Counted from the first letter of the stretch, positions 8,662 through 19,209 are shown. The stretch is 43,846 bases of DNA from Cytophagaceae bacterium (GCA_027485575.1 JAIXQU010000148.1:1-43846); one strand, 5' to 3'. The notes: generated from the sequence alone by a model not told the origin. Translations and numbers: made by a program.

Positions 8662-10575
8662 ATGACATTAGACGCAAAAATTCCAGGTGGGCCGCTTGCA
8701 GAAAAGTGGGCTAACCATAAATTCAATCTGAAACTGGTTAATCCTGCCAACAAACGGAAGTATGAAATTATAGTTGTTGGAACCGGACTTGCAGGTGCCT
8801 CAGCAGCAGCTTCATTGGCTGAATTGGGTTACAATGTAAAAGCATTTACTTTTCACGATTCACCAAGAAGAGCGCACTCAATTGCAGCTCAGGGTGGTAT
8901 AAACGCAGCAAAAAATTACCAAAATGACGGTGATTCTGTTCACCGTTTATTTTATGATACAATAAAAGGAGGCGACTACCGGGCAAGAGAGGCCAATGTG
9001 TACCGCCTTGCACAGGTTTCAGTAGACATTATTGACCAATGCGTTGCGCAGGGCGTGCCATTTGCAAGAGAATACGGTGGGCTTTTGGCAAACCGTTCTT
9101 TTGGTGGAGCGCAGGTTTCCAGAACATTTTATGCAAGAGGTCAAACAGGACAGCAATTGCTTTTGGGAGCCTATTCAGCATTGAATCGTCAGATAGCTGC
9201 CGGAAAAGTTAAAATGTACAACCGGTCAGAAATGCTGGATATGGTTGTGGTAGATGGAAAAGCAAAAGGCATCATTACCCGAAATCTGGTGACTGGCGCC
9301 ATTGAAAGTCATGCTGCACATGCAGTTTTGCTTTGCACAGGTGGATATGGAAACGTATTTTATCTGAGTACAAATGCAATGAATTGCAATGTAACGGCCG
9401 CCTGGAGAGCCCATAAGCGTGGTGCATTGTTTGCTAATCCTTGTTTTACACAAATTCACCCGACTTGTATTCCGGTATCAGGTGACTATCAATCCAAACT
9501 GACTTTGATGTCTGAGTCGCTTCGAAATGATGGAAGGGTTTGGGTTCCAAAAAAGGCAGACGATCCAAGAAAGCCAACCGATATTCCTGAAGAAGAAAGA
9601 GATTACTTTCTTGAAAGGAAATATCCTTCTTTTGGAAATCTTGTTCCAAGAGATGTTGCCAGTAGAAATGCCAAATATGTATGCGATGAAGGTCGTGGCG
9701 TAGGAGCAACTAAACTAGCTGTTTATCTGGACTTTGCAGATGCCATTAAGCGTGATTCTGAGGCTGTGGTAAGAGCGAAATATGGCAATCTTTTTGACAT
9801 GTACCAGCAAATTACAGGTGAAAATCCATACCAATCTCCAATGCGGATTTATCCTGCTGTCCACTATACAATGGGCGGACTTTGGGTAGATTACAACCTG
9901 ATGACCAATGTGGAAGGTTGTTATGCCCTGGGAGAAGCCAATTTCTCTGACCACGGTGCCAACAGACTTGGGGCTTCGGCTTTGATGCAAGGTTTGGCCG
10001 ATGGTTATTTTGTTGTTCCATACACCATTGGGGATTATTTAGCCGCCATCGGTCCTACAAAAGTAACGACCGATTTGCCTGAGTTTAAAGACGCCATGGA
10101 TAAGGTTAAAGAAAGAATCAATGGATTTTTAGCCCAGAAAGGAACCAAAACGGTTGATGAATTACACCGTCAACTTGGACTTACAATTTGGGATTATTGT
10201 GGTATGAGCCGCACCGCCGAAGGTTTGAAAAAGGCCAAAGGTATTATTGAAGGCATCAAGAAAGAGTTTGAAACCAACCTGAAAGTATTGGGCACAAACG
10301 AAGAAATGAACCAATCGCTGGAAAAAGCCCTTCGTCTGGCTGATTTCATAGAATTAGGAGCCTTGATGATTCAGGATGCTTTGGACAGAAACGAAAGCTG
10401 CGGCGGTCACTTCCGCGAGGAATATCAAACACCGGATGGTGAGGCGCTTCGGGATGATGAAAACTATGCATACGTTGCAGCATGGGAATACCAGGGCAAC
10501 AACAAAGAAGAGGTTCTTCACAAGGAGCCACTGAAATTTGAAAACGTAAAACTTACACAACGATCTTACAAGTAA
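8662..10575 (+). CDS. sdhA: Succinate dehydrogenase/fumarate reductase flavoprotein subunit
   Basis: A 637-residue catalytic subunit of complex II, converting succinate to fumarate (or the reverse) at the cytoplasmic face. The FAD dinucleotide-binding loop is [19 protein letters not shown] near residues 38-56, and [14 protein letters not shown] places His72 as the covalent 8-alpha-FAD attachment residue. The substrate-site region TQIHPTCIP and the late motif [22 protein letters not shown] are both intact. The length fits the large Bacteroidota/epsilon-proteobacterial SdhA type. The ATG start gives the N-terminus [15 protein letters not shown], which is standard for the family in this phylum. 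It sits between sdhC (20 bases) and sdhB (10 bases). Confidence 0.97.
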   Translation: MTLDAKIPGGPLAEKWANHKFNLKLVNPANKRKYEIIVVGTGLAGASAAASLAELGYNVKAFTFHDSPRRAHSIAAQGGINAAKNYQNDGDSVHRLFYDTIKGGDYRAREANVYRLAQVSVDIIDQCVAQGVPFAREYGGLLANRSFGGAQVSRTFYARGQTGQQLLLGAYSALNRQIAAGKVKMYNRSEMLDMVVVDGKAKGIITRNLVTGAIESHAAHAVLLCTGGYGNVFYLSTNAMNCNVTAAWRAHKRGALFANPCFTQIHPTCIPVSGDYQSKLTLMSESLRNDGRVWVPKKADDPRKPTDIPEEERDYFLERKYPSFGNLVPRDVASRNAKYVCDEGRGVGATKLAVYLDFADAIKRDSEAVVRAKYGNLFDMYQQITGENPYQSPMRIYPAVHYTMGGLWVDYNLMTNVEGCYALGEANFSDHGANRLGASALMQGLADGYFVVPYTIGDYLAAIGPTKVTTDLPEFKDAMDKVKERINGFLAQKGTKTVDELHRQLGLTIWDYCGMSRTAEGLKKAKGIIEGIKKEFETNLKVLGTNEEMNQSLEKALRLADFIELGALMIQDALDRNESCGGHFREEYQTPDGEALRDDENYAYVAAWEYQGNNKEEVLHKEPLKFENVKLTQRSYK

Positions 10576-10585
10576 TTTAAGGCTT

Positions 10586-11344
10586 ATGCAAACCATGAAC
10601 CTCACCCTGAAAATTTGGCGACAAGCCAATGAAAAAGCGAAGGGAGAATTGAAACCATATAAAATTTCCGGCATCAATGACCACATGTCATTCCTGGAAA
10701 TGCTGGATGTGTTGAACGAAGACCTTCAGAAAAAAGGAGAAGAGCCAGTTGTTTTTGACCACGATTGCCGGGAAGGAATTTGCGGTGCCTGTTCTTTGGT
10801 TATCAACGGAAGGCCTCACGGTCCGCAACAAACCACAACCTGCCAACTCCACATGCGTAGTTTTAAAGATGGCGATACCATTTTTATTGAACCCTGGAGA
10901 GCAAAAGCTTTTCCTGTGGTGAAGGATTTGATGGTGAACAGAAGTGCATTTGACAGAATTCAGCATGCCGGTGGGTACGTATCTGTTAACACAGGTTCTG
11001 CACAGGATGCCAACGACATTCCAATAGGAAAAGAAATAGCAGACGAGGCGTTTAACTCTGCAACCTGCATTGGTTGTGGTGCTTGCGTGGCAGCTTGTAA
11101 AAATGCTTCCGCTATGCTTTTTGTGGGTGCTAAAATTTCTCAATTGGCTATGCTTCCACAAGGACAAGCCGAAAGAAAACGCCGTGCCGAAGCCATGGTA
11201 GCCCAAATGGACGCAGAAGGTTTCGGAGCTTGTACCAACACCGGTGCCTGCTCAGCAGAATGCCCGAAAGAAATATCGATGTCCAATATTGCCATGATGA
11301 ACAGAGAATATCTGGTTGCCAAGGTGAGCAGCGATGCAGTTTAG
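10586..11344 (+). CDS. sdhB: Succinate dehydrogenase/fumarate reductase iron-sulfur subunit
   Basis: A 252-residue electron-transfer subunit with three iron-sulfur clusters. The [2Fe-2S] ligands are Cys61, Cys66, Cys69 and Cys86 ([10 protein letters not shown]...TTTCQ). The ferredoxin-like half has [11 protein letters not shown] (Cys161, 164, 167, 171) and Cys216, Cys222 and Cys226 for the [4Fe-4S] and [3Fe-4S] clusters. The last gene of the sdh operon, 10 bases after sdhA and followed 22 bases later by a strong intrinsic terminator. A second ATG three codons in (MNLTLKIW) could be the real start; the two are not distinguishable here. Confidence 0.96.
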   Translation: MQTMNLTLKIWRQANEKAKGELKPYKISGINDHMSFLEMLDVLNEDLQKKGEEPVVFDHDCREGICGACSLVINGRPHGPQQTTTCQLHMRSFKDGDTIFIEPWRAKAFPVVKDLMVNRSAFDRIQHAGGYVSVNTGSAQDANDIPIGKEIADEAFNSATCIGCGACVAACKNASAMLFVGAKISQLAMLPQGQAERKRRAEAMVAQMDAEGFGACTNTGACSAECPKEISMSNIAMMNREYLVAKVSSDAV

Positions 11345-11366
11345 AATTTTAAATTGAAACTAATGG

Positions 11367-11395
11367 AAAAGGAGGCCTTTTGAGCCTCCTTTTTT
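11367..11395 (+). terminator. Intrinsic terminator of the sdhCAB operon, possibly bidirectional
   Basis: A perfect 10-bp stem, AAAAGGAGGC (11367-11376) with GCCTCCTTTT (11384-11393), closes a 7-base loop and runs into T residues to 11395. The flanking A-run lets the same hairpin act on the minus strand for the convergent gene ending at 11425. Confidence 0.85.
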
Positions 11396-11424
11396 GTATC
11401 CGATAATTTGTTAGATTCAAATAG

Positions 11425-14400
11425 CTATTCCACCACCACCTTCACCACAGAAATCCCCTTCTCCGTACGCAACTGCGCCATATAGAAACCAGTTCTCAAT
11501 TGAATAGGCAGCACTTGTTTGCCTTCAATATTTAACTTTTCATAAACCAATTGGCCCTGGGCATTGAAAAGAGTCAAACTGCCTTTGGTTTGGAAATCTG
11601 CTGTCAGTGAATGGTTGGTAACCGGATTTGGATACAGGTTTACGCCGATTTGTTCAGGAGTAATACTTCCTTTGGTTTCAGTCACCACTTGTACATTGTC
11701 ATTCAGGCCAGGGTCTAAAAAGACGATGTTGTCAAAAGTACTTAGCGTTTGGTTAGTGATAATGGGCGGATTGAAATCAAAGTAGATTTCGGAATGGTTC
11801 CTCACCTGAGAACCTAAGGCTAATCCAGCCTTTGGAGAAATTCTGAACTGAACAAACCCATTGGAAGCAGGCTCGTTGGTATTGGAGTCTGGGAGCTGAA
11901 TGTTGTTAAACTGCCATCTTAGAAATGTTTTTCCATTTTGGGTGGTCTGCATTCTTAGCTGGTATGAATGACTTGCAGCACCCATTTCAAAAGATTCAGG
12001 ATTCAGATTGGAATCAAGTGTGTCGATTACAAAAACAGTAAAGGCGGTATCGTTTCCGGTATTTTGAAACCGAACCAGATATTCCAGTTTTGTATTGGGT
12101 GGAATGATGTTTTGGTTGGTAAATCCAATGGGAAATACTTGTTTATCATTGGGGTCAAATGCGCCAAAAATCGGTAAACAGTGCCTTTTCGAATTCGGAG
12201 TTTGTTGTTTTGCAAATCTGTTGATTGTAGGCCTTGGGAAGAAAATTGTTGTATCCTGGCAATTTTCAATGGTTGTACTTACAAAAACTTCTGTTGGATG
12301 AAAAGGAACCTGATTCGCTGTCAGGTGCACATTTAATCCCTGGGCTTCAACTATCAATTTCAAGCTGTCGCCAGCAGCCAATCTTACTTTGGATTGTTTT
12401 ACAAGGATAGAATCCAGATAAACCCAATAATCAACTGAGTCTACCATGTTTACATTCGTTCGGTTGTAAATTCCCAAATAAACCAAACCATTATTGCATG
12501 TTCCGTCTACATCAACTTCTGCACCTGACCATCCAGAGGGTGGCGGACAATCTGGTGCCGGAAATATGGTTGCTTTGGTGCATTGCATTTTTCCAATATC
12601 AAGAACATCTCTGCAAAGCACCGAGTCCATAATATAAATTTCTCCGGCAACTCCCGGAGCCACGTCACCAATATTGAATCTCCAGACAGAATCGTTAACC
12701 GCCACATGAGGGGTAGGGCAGGAAACAGGCCGGACAAGATTAGGAAACTCCACAAGGATATAAGCACCCGGGGCAGTTATGGATCCCTGATTGGAATAAT
12801 ATACACTGGTCGTGTTGAAAAAGCACCTGCGCCTTCTGTTGGATGCAATTTGAACGTCCATATGGTGACATTCGGTAATTTTTAATCCAAAGTCTTTTCC
12901 ATCTAAAGTATCCGGATTGGTTCCAATCGCCACTGGAATTTGGTTGTCTGGCGGACAATTGACTTCTGTTTGAAGCACAATATTTGAAGGTGGAACCACC
13001 TGAAGTGTATAGTTGTTTGAACTTGATCCATTTGGAATTCTTAAACCATAATTTCCATTATTTTGGCTCAAGGCATAATAGGGACCAGGCATGGCCTTTA
13101 TTACAATTCCAGGCATGGAAACAGACCCAGGAACACATGTGGTACCCGTTTTTTCAAAAGTTCTTCCCGAAACCAATGTGGAAAGTGCATTTGGGTCGAG
13201 AAGGTTGTTTGCGATGGTAGTAATTATAGAACCTTCATTTCCAACTGCCCAGGCAATGCTTTCATCACCAATTGCAATTGAGTTGATTCTTGATGGAGAA
13301 CCACTTGCATGGGCTAACCAGGTTTGTCCACCATTGGTGGTTTTTCTTACAATTCCAAATTCACCTGCTACATAGCCAATTTGAGAATTGAGGAATTGAA
13401 CTGTAAAAAATGGAACGCCCACTCCACTATTTTGAGATTGCCAGCTATCTCCACCATTGGTTGTTTTAATTATTTTTCCTTGAAATCCAGTAATCCATCC
13501 CGTTTGATTGTCGGTAAAAAATACAGATGTAAAATCAAAAAAGTTCCCTGGATTTTGAGAAAGCCAGGTGGTTCCACCATTTGTTGTTTTAATAATTGTT
13601 CCACTATCGCCTACCGCCCAACCTAAATTTGGATTTAAAAATTGAACATCTCTAAGATTAGACCCAGTGCCACTGATTTGATTTGTCCAGGTATTTCCTC
13701 CATTTGATGTGTGCTTTATTCTACCATAAATTCCTACTGCCCAGCCATTATCAGGATTCGCAAACGATACATCCAGAAGTGTATAAATGTCTATGATTCG
13801 CTTTTGCCATGATGTTCCTCCGTTTGTGGACTTTAGTACAATCCCGGAATCACCAACAACCCAACCTGTTTGAAGATTCGAAAACGTGATGCCGTAAAGG
13901 TTGGCTGTCGTTCCTGAATTTTGCATTGTCCAGCTTGCGCCTCCGTTTCCCGTTGAAACTATCGTCCCTTTATTTCCGACTGCAGTTCCTTTTTGGGTGT
14001 CATGAAAATAAACTGATTTTAGATTTTGTGCGGTTGCTACTATACCATCTTTTGTCCAGGTATTTCCTCCATTTTCTGTCTTTAATATAACGCCGGATTT
14101 TCCTACTGCTCTTCCTTCCAAACCATCTATAAAGAAAATTGCCATTAAATCATTTGCCGTGAAAGAATTGACGTTGTTCCATGTGTTTCCTCCATTGTTT
14201 GTTTTTCTGATGATTCCATCCGGACCCGCAAGCCAGCCATTTACATCTGAAGTGAAGAAAATTGAATAAATTCCGTCAGCCACTCCACCTATTCCGGAAT
14301 TATTTGGCGTCCATGTGGTTCCACCATTGGTTGTTTTCAAAATCAATCCATTGATTGCAACGGCCCAACCCTTTTGGGTATCTCTGAAAAAGACATCGGT

Positions 14401-15048
14401 AACAAAAAAGTTGGTTCCACTGGTCTGGGCTGTCCAGTTGGCTCCCCCATTCGTGGTTTTCAATATTGATCCTAAAGCCCCGACAGCCCATCCGTTTTGG
14501 CTGTCCAGAAAATAAACCTGATTTAACAATGCGGTAGAGCCACTTATTTGTGCATCCCAGGTTGCTCCTCCATTTGACGTTTTTAAGATGGTTCCACTTT
14601 CCCCGACTGCATAGCCGGTCATGTCTGCTGTAAAATAAACCCCGTACAAGGAGTTCGCAGTTCCACTGATTTGATTGGTCCAAACATTTCCACCATCGCT
14701 GGTTTTTAAGATATTGCCAAAACCTCCAACAGCCCAGCCATTTTCAGAATCGGCAAAATAAATGGAACTGATGGAGTTGGTCGTACCACTATTTTGCTGA
14801 ACCCATGTTGTTCCACCATTTGCGGTTTTAAATATTGTTCCTGCATCTCCAACAACCCAACCATTTTGGCTGTCAGTGAAAAAGACATCAATCAGGGTGT
14901 TGCCGGTTGGCAAAGGATTTTGCCATTTCCAATCAAAATTTTGTGCATTCAGGATTTGACCCAAATAAAGGGAGCAAAACAAGAAAACGAATAGAAATTT
15001 GAAGGAGAAAGACAGGCAAGAATTTCCACTTGTGGATAATTTTCTCAT
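11425..15048 (-). CDS. YCF48-type beta-propeller protein with T9SS type A sorting tail
   Basis: A 1207-residue exported protein. Residues about 13-35 are a hydrophobic signal segment. From about 48 to 620 there are thirteen clear repeats, each ending in the pattern K-T-x-N-G-G-x-T-W, plus a degenerate fourteenth (WAVGNEGSIITT); this is the BNR/YCF48 (HCF136-like) propeller family. A carboxypeptidase-like insert and beta domains follow, then near 1000-1125 a conserved T9SS-associated domain containing LEYLVRFQNTGNDTAF and SEIYFDFNPPIITN. The final about 75 residues (NLYPNPVTNHSL...GFYMAQLRTEKG) are the type A Por secretion tail. In T9SS the tail directs outer-membrane translocation and, in characterised members, A-LPS attachment. 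Photosystem assembly function of the YCF48 namesake does not apply. Substrate unknown. Confidence 0.9.
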   Translation of the reverse strand: MRKLSTSGNSCLSFSFKFLFVFLFCSLYLGQILNAQNFDWKWQNPLPTGNTLIDVFFTDSQNGWVVGDAGTIFKTANGGTTWVQQNSGTTNSISSIYFADSENGWAVGGFGNILKTSDGGNVWTNQISGTANSLYGVYFTADMTGYAVGESGTILKTSNGGATWDAQISGSTALLNQVYFLDSQNGWAVGALGSILKTTNGGANWTAQTSGTNFFVTDVFFRDTQKGWAVAINGLILKTTNGGTTWTPNNSGIGGVADGIYSIFFTSDVNGWLAGPDGIIRKTNNGGNTWNNVNSFTANDLMAIFFIDGLEGRAVGKSGVILKTENGGNTWTKDGIVATAQNLKSVYFHDTQKGTAVGNKGTIVSTGNGGASWTMQNSGTTANLYGITFSNLQTGWVVGDSGIVLKSTNGGTSWQKRIIDIYTLLDVSFANPDNGWAVGIYGRIKHTSNGGNTWTNQISGTGSNLRDVQFLNPNLGWAVGDSGTIIKTTNGGTTWLSQNPGNFFDFTSVFFTDNQTGWITGFQGKIIKTTNGGDSWQSQNSGVGVPFFTVQFLNSQIGYVAGEFGIVRKTTNGGQTWLAHASGSPSRINSIAIGDESIAWAVGNEGSIITTIANNLLDPNALSTLVSGRTFEKTGTTCVPGSVSMPGIVIKAMPGPYYALSQNNGNYGLRIPNGSSSNNYTLQVVPPSNIVLQTEVNCPPDNQIPVAIGTNPDTLDGKDFGLKITECHHMDVQIASNRRRRCFFNTTSVYYSNQGSITAPGAYILVEFPNLVRPVSCPTPHVAVNDSVWRFNIGDVAPGVAGEIYIMDSVLCRDVLDIGKMQCTKATIFPAPDCPPPSGWSGAEVDVDGTCNNGLVYLGIYNRTNVNMVDSVDYWVYLDSILVKQSKVRLAAGDSLKLIVEAQGLNVHLTANQVPFHPTEVFVSTTIENCQDTTIFFPRPTINRFAKQQTPNSKRHCLPIFGAFDPNDKQVFPIGFTNQNIIPPNTKLEYLVRFQNTGNDTAFTVFVIDTLDSNLNPESFEMGAASHSYQLRMQTTQNGKTFLRWQFNNIQLPDSNTNEPASNGFVQFRISPKAGLALGSQVRNHSEIYFDFNPPIITNQTLSTFDNIVFLDPGLNDNVQVVTETKGSITPEQIGVNLYPNPVTNHSLTADFQTKGSLTLFNAQGQLVYEKLNIEGKQVLPIQLRTGFYMAQLRTEKGISVVKVVVE
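13205..14900 (-). repeat. Tandem YCF48 propeller repeats within the coding sequence
   Basis: About thirteen to fourteen units of roughly 40 codons each. Each unit encodes an opening hydrophobic strand, a WAVG/GWAVG turn, a GTILKT strand and an NGG-x-TW close. At the DNA level the closing motif recurs as a CCACCATT-like block on the plus strand. Repeat sequences have diverged but remain in frame. Confidence 0.85.
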
Positions 15049-15078
15049 TTTAGTTTAATTATTGTTTAAGAATCAAAT

Positions 15079-15105
15079 CAAATTAGGATTTTAGTCAAAA
15101 ACAAA
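15079..15105 (-). promoter_or_regulatory. Weak promoter candidate for the YCF48 propeller gene
   Basis: On the minus strand TTTG (15105-15102) is followed after 16 bases by TAATTTG (15085-15079), similar to the Bacteroidota -33/-7 elements but with shorter spacing than usual. About 30 bases upstream of the ATG. Low confidence. Confidence 0.25.
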
Positions 15106-15207
15106 TTTTTACTAAAAAAATGAAGAGAAACACATGCTGCTTTGGTTTGCATGGTTATTCTTAATTCTATAGGGAATTATGAAGAGTGTTTAAAAAAAGT
15201 TTAAACC

Positions 15208-18200
15208 TTATCTTATTAAGGTAATACTTCCTTTTAACTCAAGGTTCTCCCCAAAAACAGAAATGGCTTTTGCAATGTAAAGGTAGTTTCCATTGGGTTG
15301 TTGAATGCCGTCAATGGTGCCGTTCCATTTGGAATCCAGGTTTGAACCTCCATCAAAAACTACTTGTCCCCATCGGTTGTAAATTTTGAATTCTTTCAAT
15401 TCCTTAATGAGGCGGTGAAGGAGCTTGCAATCATCATTTCTTTCATCGCCATTGGGAGAAAAGGCACCAGGTAATGCGATAAACGACTTTAAATTAACTT
15501 CTTTCGTGGTGCTGTCCGCACATCCAAAATCATTGCTTACCCATTGTTTGATACTAAAGTTCTGGCCAAAACTGTATTTATGGTTTGGCGAACTTTGAGA
15601 TGAATCGGTAATGAAATCTGTAGTTCCATCCCCAAAATCCCATTTCCAGGAGGTTCCACCTACGGATAAGTCTTGAAACGAAATCCGGTCACCTCGTTGA
15701 AGGTCACCTTCATTGGCCAAAAAGTCTGCCTGCGGCCTTGGCCGAATTGTAAATGGAATTTTAAGATAGTCCTGACAGCCATTTGTTGACTTGACCTGTA
15801 GGGCAAAATAGGCACTTCCAACATCAGAAATTGAGGTTTCAATTAGGGAGTCTGAAGAAATTGGATTTTCATAACTGCTTGCCCAAACAAAGGATGTCAA
15901 CTTCTGATCAGGTGTTGCAGGTTTAGAGTTTCTACCATCTAATATCATTTTCTGATTTTGACAAATCTCTGGTGGGGGAATTGAAAAAACTGCCTTGGGT
16001 CTGGGCTTGATTTCCAGGGTATTGGTGTCTTTGTTAGCACATCCTTCTATCGAATATGCGATCAAGCTTACCTGGTACACGCCCGGTTCTTTAAACTGGA
16101 ATAATCCCTGTCCGTTTCCAGTAGATTCCAAGGAGCTATCTGTGTAGACATAGGTGTATCTCTCAATATTTTCATAAATGTCTAAAACATCTCCTACAAA
16201 GAAAATTAAACTATCGTTCTGGCAATTGCCATTTACTGCAAAAAGAGGTTTGGTTATTAATACCAAATTTGAATCTAACGTATCTTTTCCCAAACACCCC
16301 TTCATGTTTTCAACCGAAAAAATGGACCTGAATTTACCATTATAGTTAAAAAGCCGTACAGGATTTTGGACGGAATCTTCGCTAAAAGGCAGGTTCACTC
16401 CCGGTGGATAGAAATATTTCCAATTCCATGATTTTATAGGGAATTCAGAAAAGGTGACTGCCCCTTGGAACCGGCTGCTGTCGTATGCACAAACATTGTT
16501 CATTGTCAATTTTGGAATGACAGGTTGCCTTACAAATCTTGAAGGAATAGACCAGTTTCTTGTACAACCTTGTTTGAATTTAATAGAAATGTCAACAGGA
16601 TTTTGACCTGAAAAACCTAAGGCCAGGGAGTCCTCCATTTTCTTGTTGTTCAAAATAAAATCCAATCCAATTATCCTGAATTTCCACTCTGAAACTAAAG
16701 TGGTATCCTGAATTCTGAATTTGAAAATTGCATCCTTGCAAATGGTATCTCCATTGGTTATTACAGTAGAATCCGGAAGCCTCGTGTCAACTGTGAACTC
16801 CGTGGTGTCCTTACAACCCAGGGAATCTTCTACTCTGAAAAATCCATTATACAATCCATTGGGTTGGTAAAATACAGTAAATGTTGAGTCGACTGACTGG
16901 TTTCCATTCCCTAAATCGATCATAAAGTTTTTAAACCTCTGGCTTGGAAAAAATGGAGTTATTGTGACGGAATCGGTTGCTTTGCAGTGTTTGCTTAAGC
17001 TTACAGTGGCCTGAGCAAGTGGCAGATAAGAAAATGATTTGGTTTCTGAGCAATTTCCATCAATCAATGCCTTTATGGTTATCACTCCCGGTTTGTTTAA
17101 TTTCAGGGTATAGCTAATGGTATCCTGTTTGGATTTTGGAATCTTCAGCGTGGTATCAGGCAATTCCACCTGTCCCCAAATACTGTCGTTAATAAACCGG
17201 AAATCTTTAAAAATTTTGATAAGGATGGTTGTGTCTGGTTTTAAGCAATTGAATTGTATTCCCTGCACATCAGGAACCAATCTTATTCCCGGAGAGGGTC
17301 TGACTTTGAATTTGAATTCTTTTTGATTTTTACAATTGTTGGGTGAAAATGTAGTTACCCTGAAGGTGTTTGAATCTGGCCTTAAACTATCTGGTGGCAA
17401 CGTTACAGACCCTATTGTTGGAAAAAGAAGCCAATTGCTTGCAATCAGGTAAAATTCAATTTTTGAAGTCTGGCAAACATCTGAAGCAGCGACAGAACCG
17501 ACACCAACTGTTAATGGTCTTCCCAGGCAAACGTTTGGTGCAAATTGCGCAACTACGGGAGGCGGATCGCAAACCTTAATTTGCCTTATAATAGTTATTG
17601 TACAACTATCTGATCCTGTGATTTTCAGAATCACATTTTTGTTTCCAGAGGTTTGAAATCTTCTTCTGATGGTTGCTCCTACAAAAGTCTGGTTTTCAGG
17701 CGGAAATGTCCATTCCATTTTATAAGTAATTCCAGTATTAGAGGAAACAGGAACACCGGTTAGCTGCACACCTTCCACCAGGCAGGAGGTGTCAACCGTG
17801 ATACTACCTGAAATTGATGAGCCTTTAAGCTTGATGGTATCTTCTGCAAAACAACCTGTTGCATCAGTTACCCTGGCCACATACGTGCCATGCCCTACGA
17901 CAATGGTTTGGGTCGTATTTGTTCTTCCTGTCCAGGAATATGCATAAGGTGCGAGTCCTTTGGTGACTGTCGCAAAAATCGGAACAATAACGCCACAGGC
18001 AACGAAAGTATCTCCTGCAGTCCTTATTTCTGGTTTTAATCTGACTTTTAAAGTATATGTTTTTGTAGAACTGGCAACTACAGGACAACGGTCATCATCA
18101 ACTGTAACTGTGAAGGTTCTGTTGCCGGTATCAGCCACAGTAGGTGACCACCTGATATTTATAAAACTTGTTCCTTTTCCTTTCTTCGTTGTAAATTCAG

Positions 18201-19209
18201 CATCTGAAGGCTTATTAGACCAATTCATTCGCAAAGTATCTGTTTGGTTGGTATCCGTGGCAACGATGTTTGTATTTAAACTATCTCCCACACAAACCAG
18301 AAGTTCCTGACTTGGTCCATTGTTAAAACCTGCGAGAAAGGGTGTCGCATTTGCACAGGATCTAATCAGGATTGGGAAATCAATCATAGTGCTTCCTACA
18401 AACCTTCCAGATTTAAATTCAGAAACCCGCAAGGCAACCTGCCCGATTTGTTCCTGATTGGGAGTGAATTTCAAAGTACCGTTGCTGGTATCAAATCCAA
18501 AACCATTTTGATTGGATAGTGGATTTGTTGCAGAAAACCCATCAGCATATTGAACTACATTTAAATCTACAACATTTGGAATGATAGAATTGGTCCGGGG
18601 AGCAACCATTTCAACTTTGATTCTGTCTCCATCAATGTCAATAATCCCCGGATTTATTTCCGAAAATTGACCTTTACACAGATAGGAAATTGGGTCGTTA
18701 TTTATTTTAGAGCTATTATTTGTAGGCGAAGTCAGATTGTTTAATCTCGATTCTATATAAATACAATTTGATTGGGGATTTAAAATGGTATTTATGGCAG
18801 AAGAACGATTGCAAAGTCGGAAATAAAAAACCCAATCCGTACACTTGCCTGGCAATGTTATTGAGCCTGCATATCTATATTTCTGGATTCCAAGCCCTGT
18901 TCCGCCATTGCAGGTACTTGGTTCTCTTTTACAAATTGGGGTGATATCTTCAGGCAAACCAACCTGAACCATGTTGATAGAGTCCTGGGTAGGTCTGCAG
19001 GAAAATGAAGAATAGTAGATTCTCTGTCTGTTTCCAATGGCAAGCTGTGAACCACAATCCCGGTAAACTGTAAGTTCCAATGAAAAGGTGTTTCCGGAAA
19101 CCCATTTGTAGGACATTTCAGCTCCGATAACCCGGGTTGCCCATGCAAAACCAATGTCCGTAAAAAACAGGAGAGAAGTTAAAACCAAAAATATCTTGAG
19201 GTTTTTCAT
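15208..19209 (-). CDS. Giant PKD/SprB-like surface protein with T9SS type B C-terminal domain
   Basis: 1333 residues with signal peptide MKNLKIFLVLTSLLFFTDIGFAW cut into short form near residue 24. The mature N-terminus (RVIGAEMSYKW...LELTVYRDCGSQ) is the same domain type as in the protein at 4974-7727. Near 310-390 is a cadherin-like domain (WSPTVADTGNRTFTVTVDDD). A SprB-like repeat follows (YSWTGRTNTTQTI...YVARVTDATGCF, about 425-460), then several PKD folds; the clearest, near 1190-1240, has WKWDFGDGT. The C-terminus (ALPGAFSPNGDERND...IYNRWGQVVFDGG...NGNYLYIAKA) is the type B sorting domain. The architecture matches gliding-motility or adhesion proteins of the SprB class, though it is much shorter than SprB. 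The ATG at 19209 is the only sensible start. Ligand or role in movement is unproven. Confidence 0.88.
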   Translation of the reverse strand: MKNLKIFLVLTSLLFFTDIGFAWATRVIGAEMSYKWVSGNTFSLELTVYRDCGSQLAIGNRQRIYYSSFSCRPTQDSINMVQVGLPEDITPICKREPSTCNGGTGLGIQKYRYAGSITLPGKCTDWVFYFRLCNRSSAINTILNPQSNCIYIESRLNNLTSPTNNSSKINNDPISYLCKGQFSEINPGIIDIDGDRIKVEMVAPRTNSIIPNVVDLNVVQYADGFSATNPLSNQNGFGFDTSNGTLKFTPNQEQIGQVALRVSEFKSGRFVGSTMIDFPILIRSCANATPFLAGFNNGPSQELLVCVGDSLNTNIVATDTNQTDTLRMNWSNKPSDAEFTTKKGKGTSFINIRWSPTVADTGNRTFTVTVDDDRCPVVASSTKTYTLKVRLKPEIRTAGDTFVACGVIVPIFATVTKGLAPYAYSWTGRTNTTQTIVVGHGTYVARVTDATGCFAEDTIKLKGSSISGSITVDTSCLVEGVQLTGVPVSSNTGITYKMEWTFPPENQTFVGATIRRRFQTSGNKNVILKITGSDSCTITIIRQIKVCDPPPVVAQFAPNVCLGRPLTVGVGSVAASDVCQTSKIEFYLIASNWLLFPTIGSVTLPPDSLRPDSNTFRVTTFSPNNCKNQKEFKFKVRPSPGIRLVPDVQGIQFNCLKPDTTILIKIFKDFRFINDSIWGQVELPDTTLKIPKSKQDTISYTLKLNKPGVITIKALIDGNCSETKSFSYLPLAQATVSLSKHCKATDSVTITPFFPSQRFKNFMIDLGNGNQSVDSTFTVFYQPNGLYNGFFRVEDSLGCKDTTEFTVDTRLPDSTVITNGDTICKDAIFKFRIQDTTLVSEWKFRIIGLDFILNNKKMEDSLALGFSGQNPVDISIKFKQGCTRNWSIPSRFVRQPVIPKLTMNNVCAYDSSRFQGAVTFSEFPIKSWNWKYFYPPGVNLPFSEDSVQNPVRLFNYNGKFRSIFSVENMKGCLGKDTLDSNLVLITKPLFAVNGNCQNDSLIFFVGDVLDIYENIERYTYVYTDSSLESTGNGQGLFQFKEPGVYQVSLIAYSIEGCANKDTNTLEIKPRPKAVFSIPPPEICQNQKMILDGRNSKPATPDQKLTSFVWASSYENPISSDSLIETSISDVGSAYFALQVKSTNGCQDYLKIPFTIRPRPQADFLANEGDLQRGDRISFQDLSVGGTSWKWDFGDGTTDFITDSSQSSPNHKYSFGQNFSIKQWVSNDFGCADSTTKEVNLKSFIALPGAFSPNGDERNDDCKLLHRLIKELKEFKIYNRWGQVVFDGGSNLDSKWNGTIDGIQQPNGNYLYIAKAISVFGENLELKGSITLIR

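Noticed and set aside
14300-14683. 127-residue minus-strand frame over the propeller region
   Set aside because: It is an out-of-frame reading of the repetitive YCF48 coding DNA; its W/C-rich composition reflects the repeat, not a protein.
13205-14900. CRISPR-like array suggested by regularly spaced short repeats
   Set aside because: The repeats are in-frame codons of the propeller protein, spaced by about 40 codons with diverged sequence; no identical repeats or Cas genes.
11425-15048. A photosystem II assembly role suggested by YCF48/HCF136 similarity
   Set aside because: The similarity is to the propeller fold only; the type A sorting tail and lack of photosynthesis genes make a surface protein far more likely.
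15192-15222. Weak hairpin ACCTTA/TAAGGT overlapping the stop codon of the PKD/SprB-like gene, as a terminator
   Set aside because: The stem has only six mostly A-T pairs and is separated from the T-run by six bases; insufficient to call.
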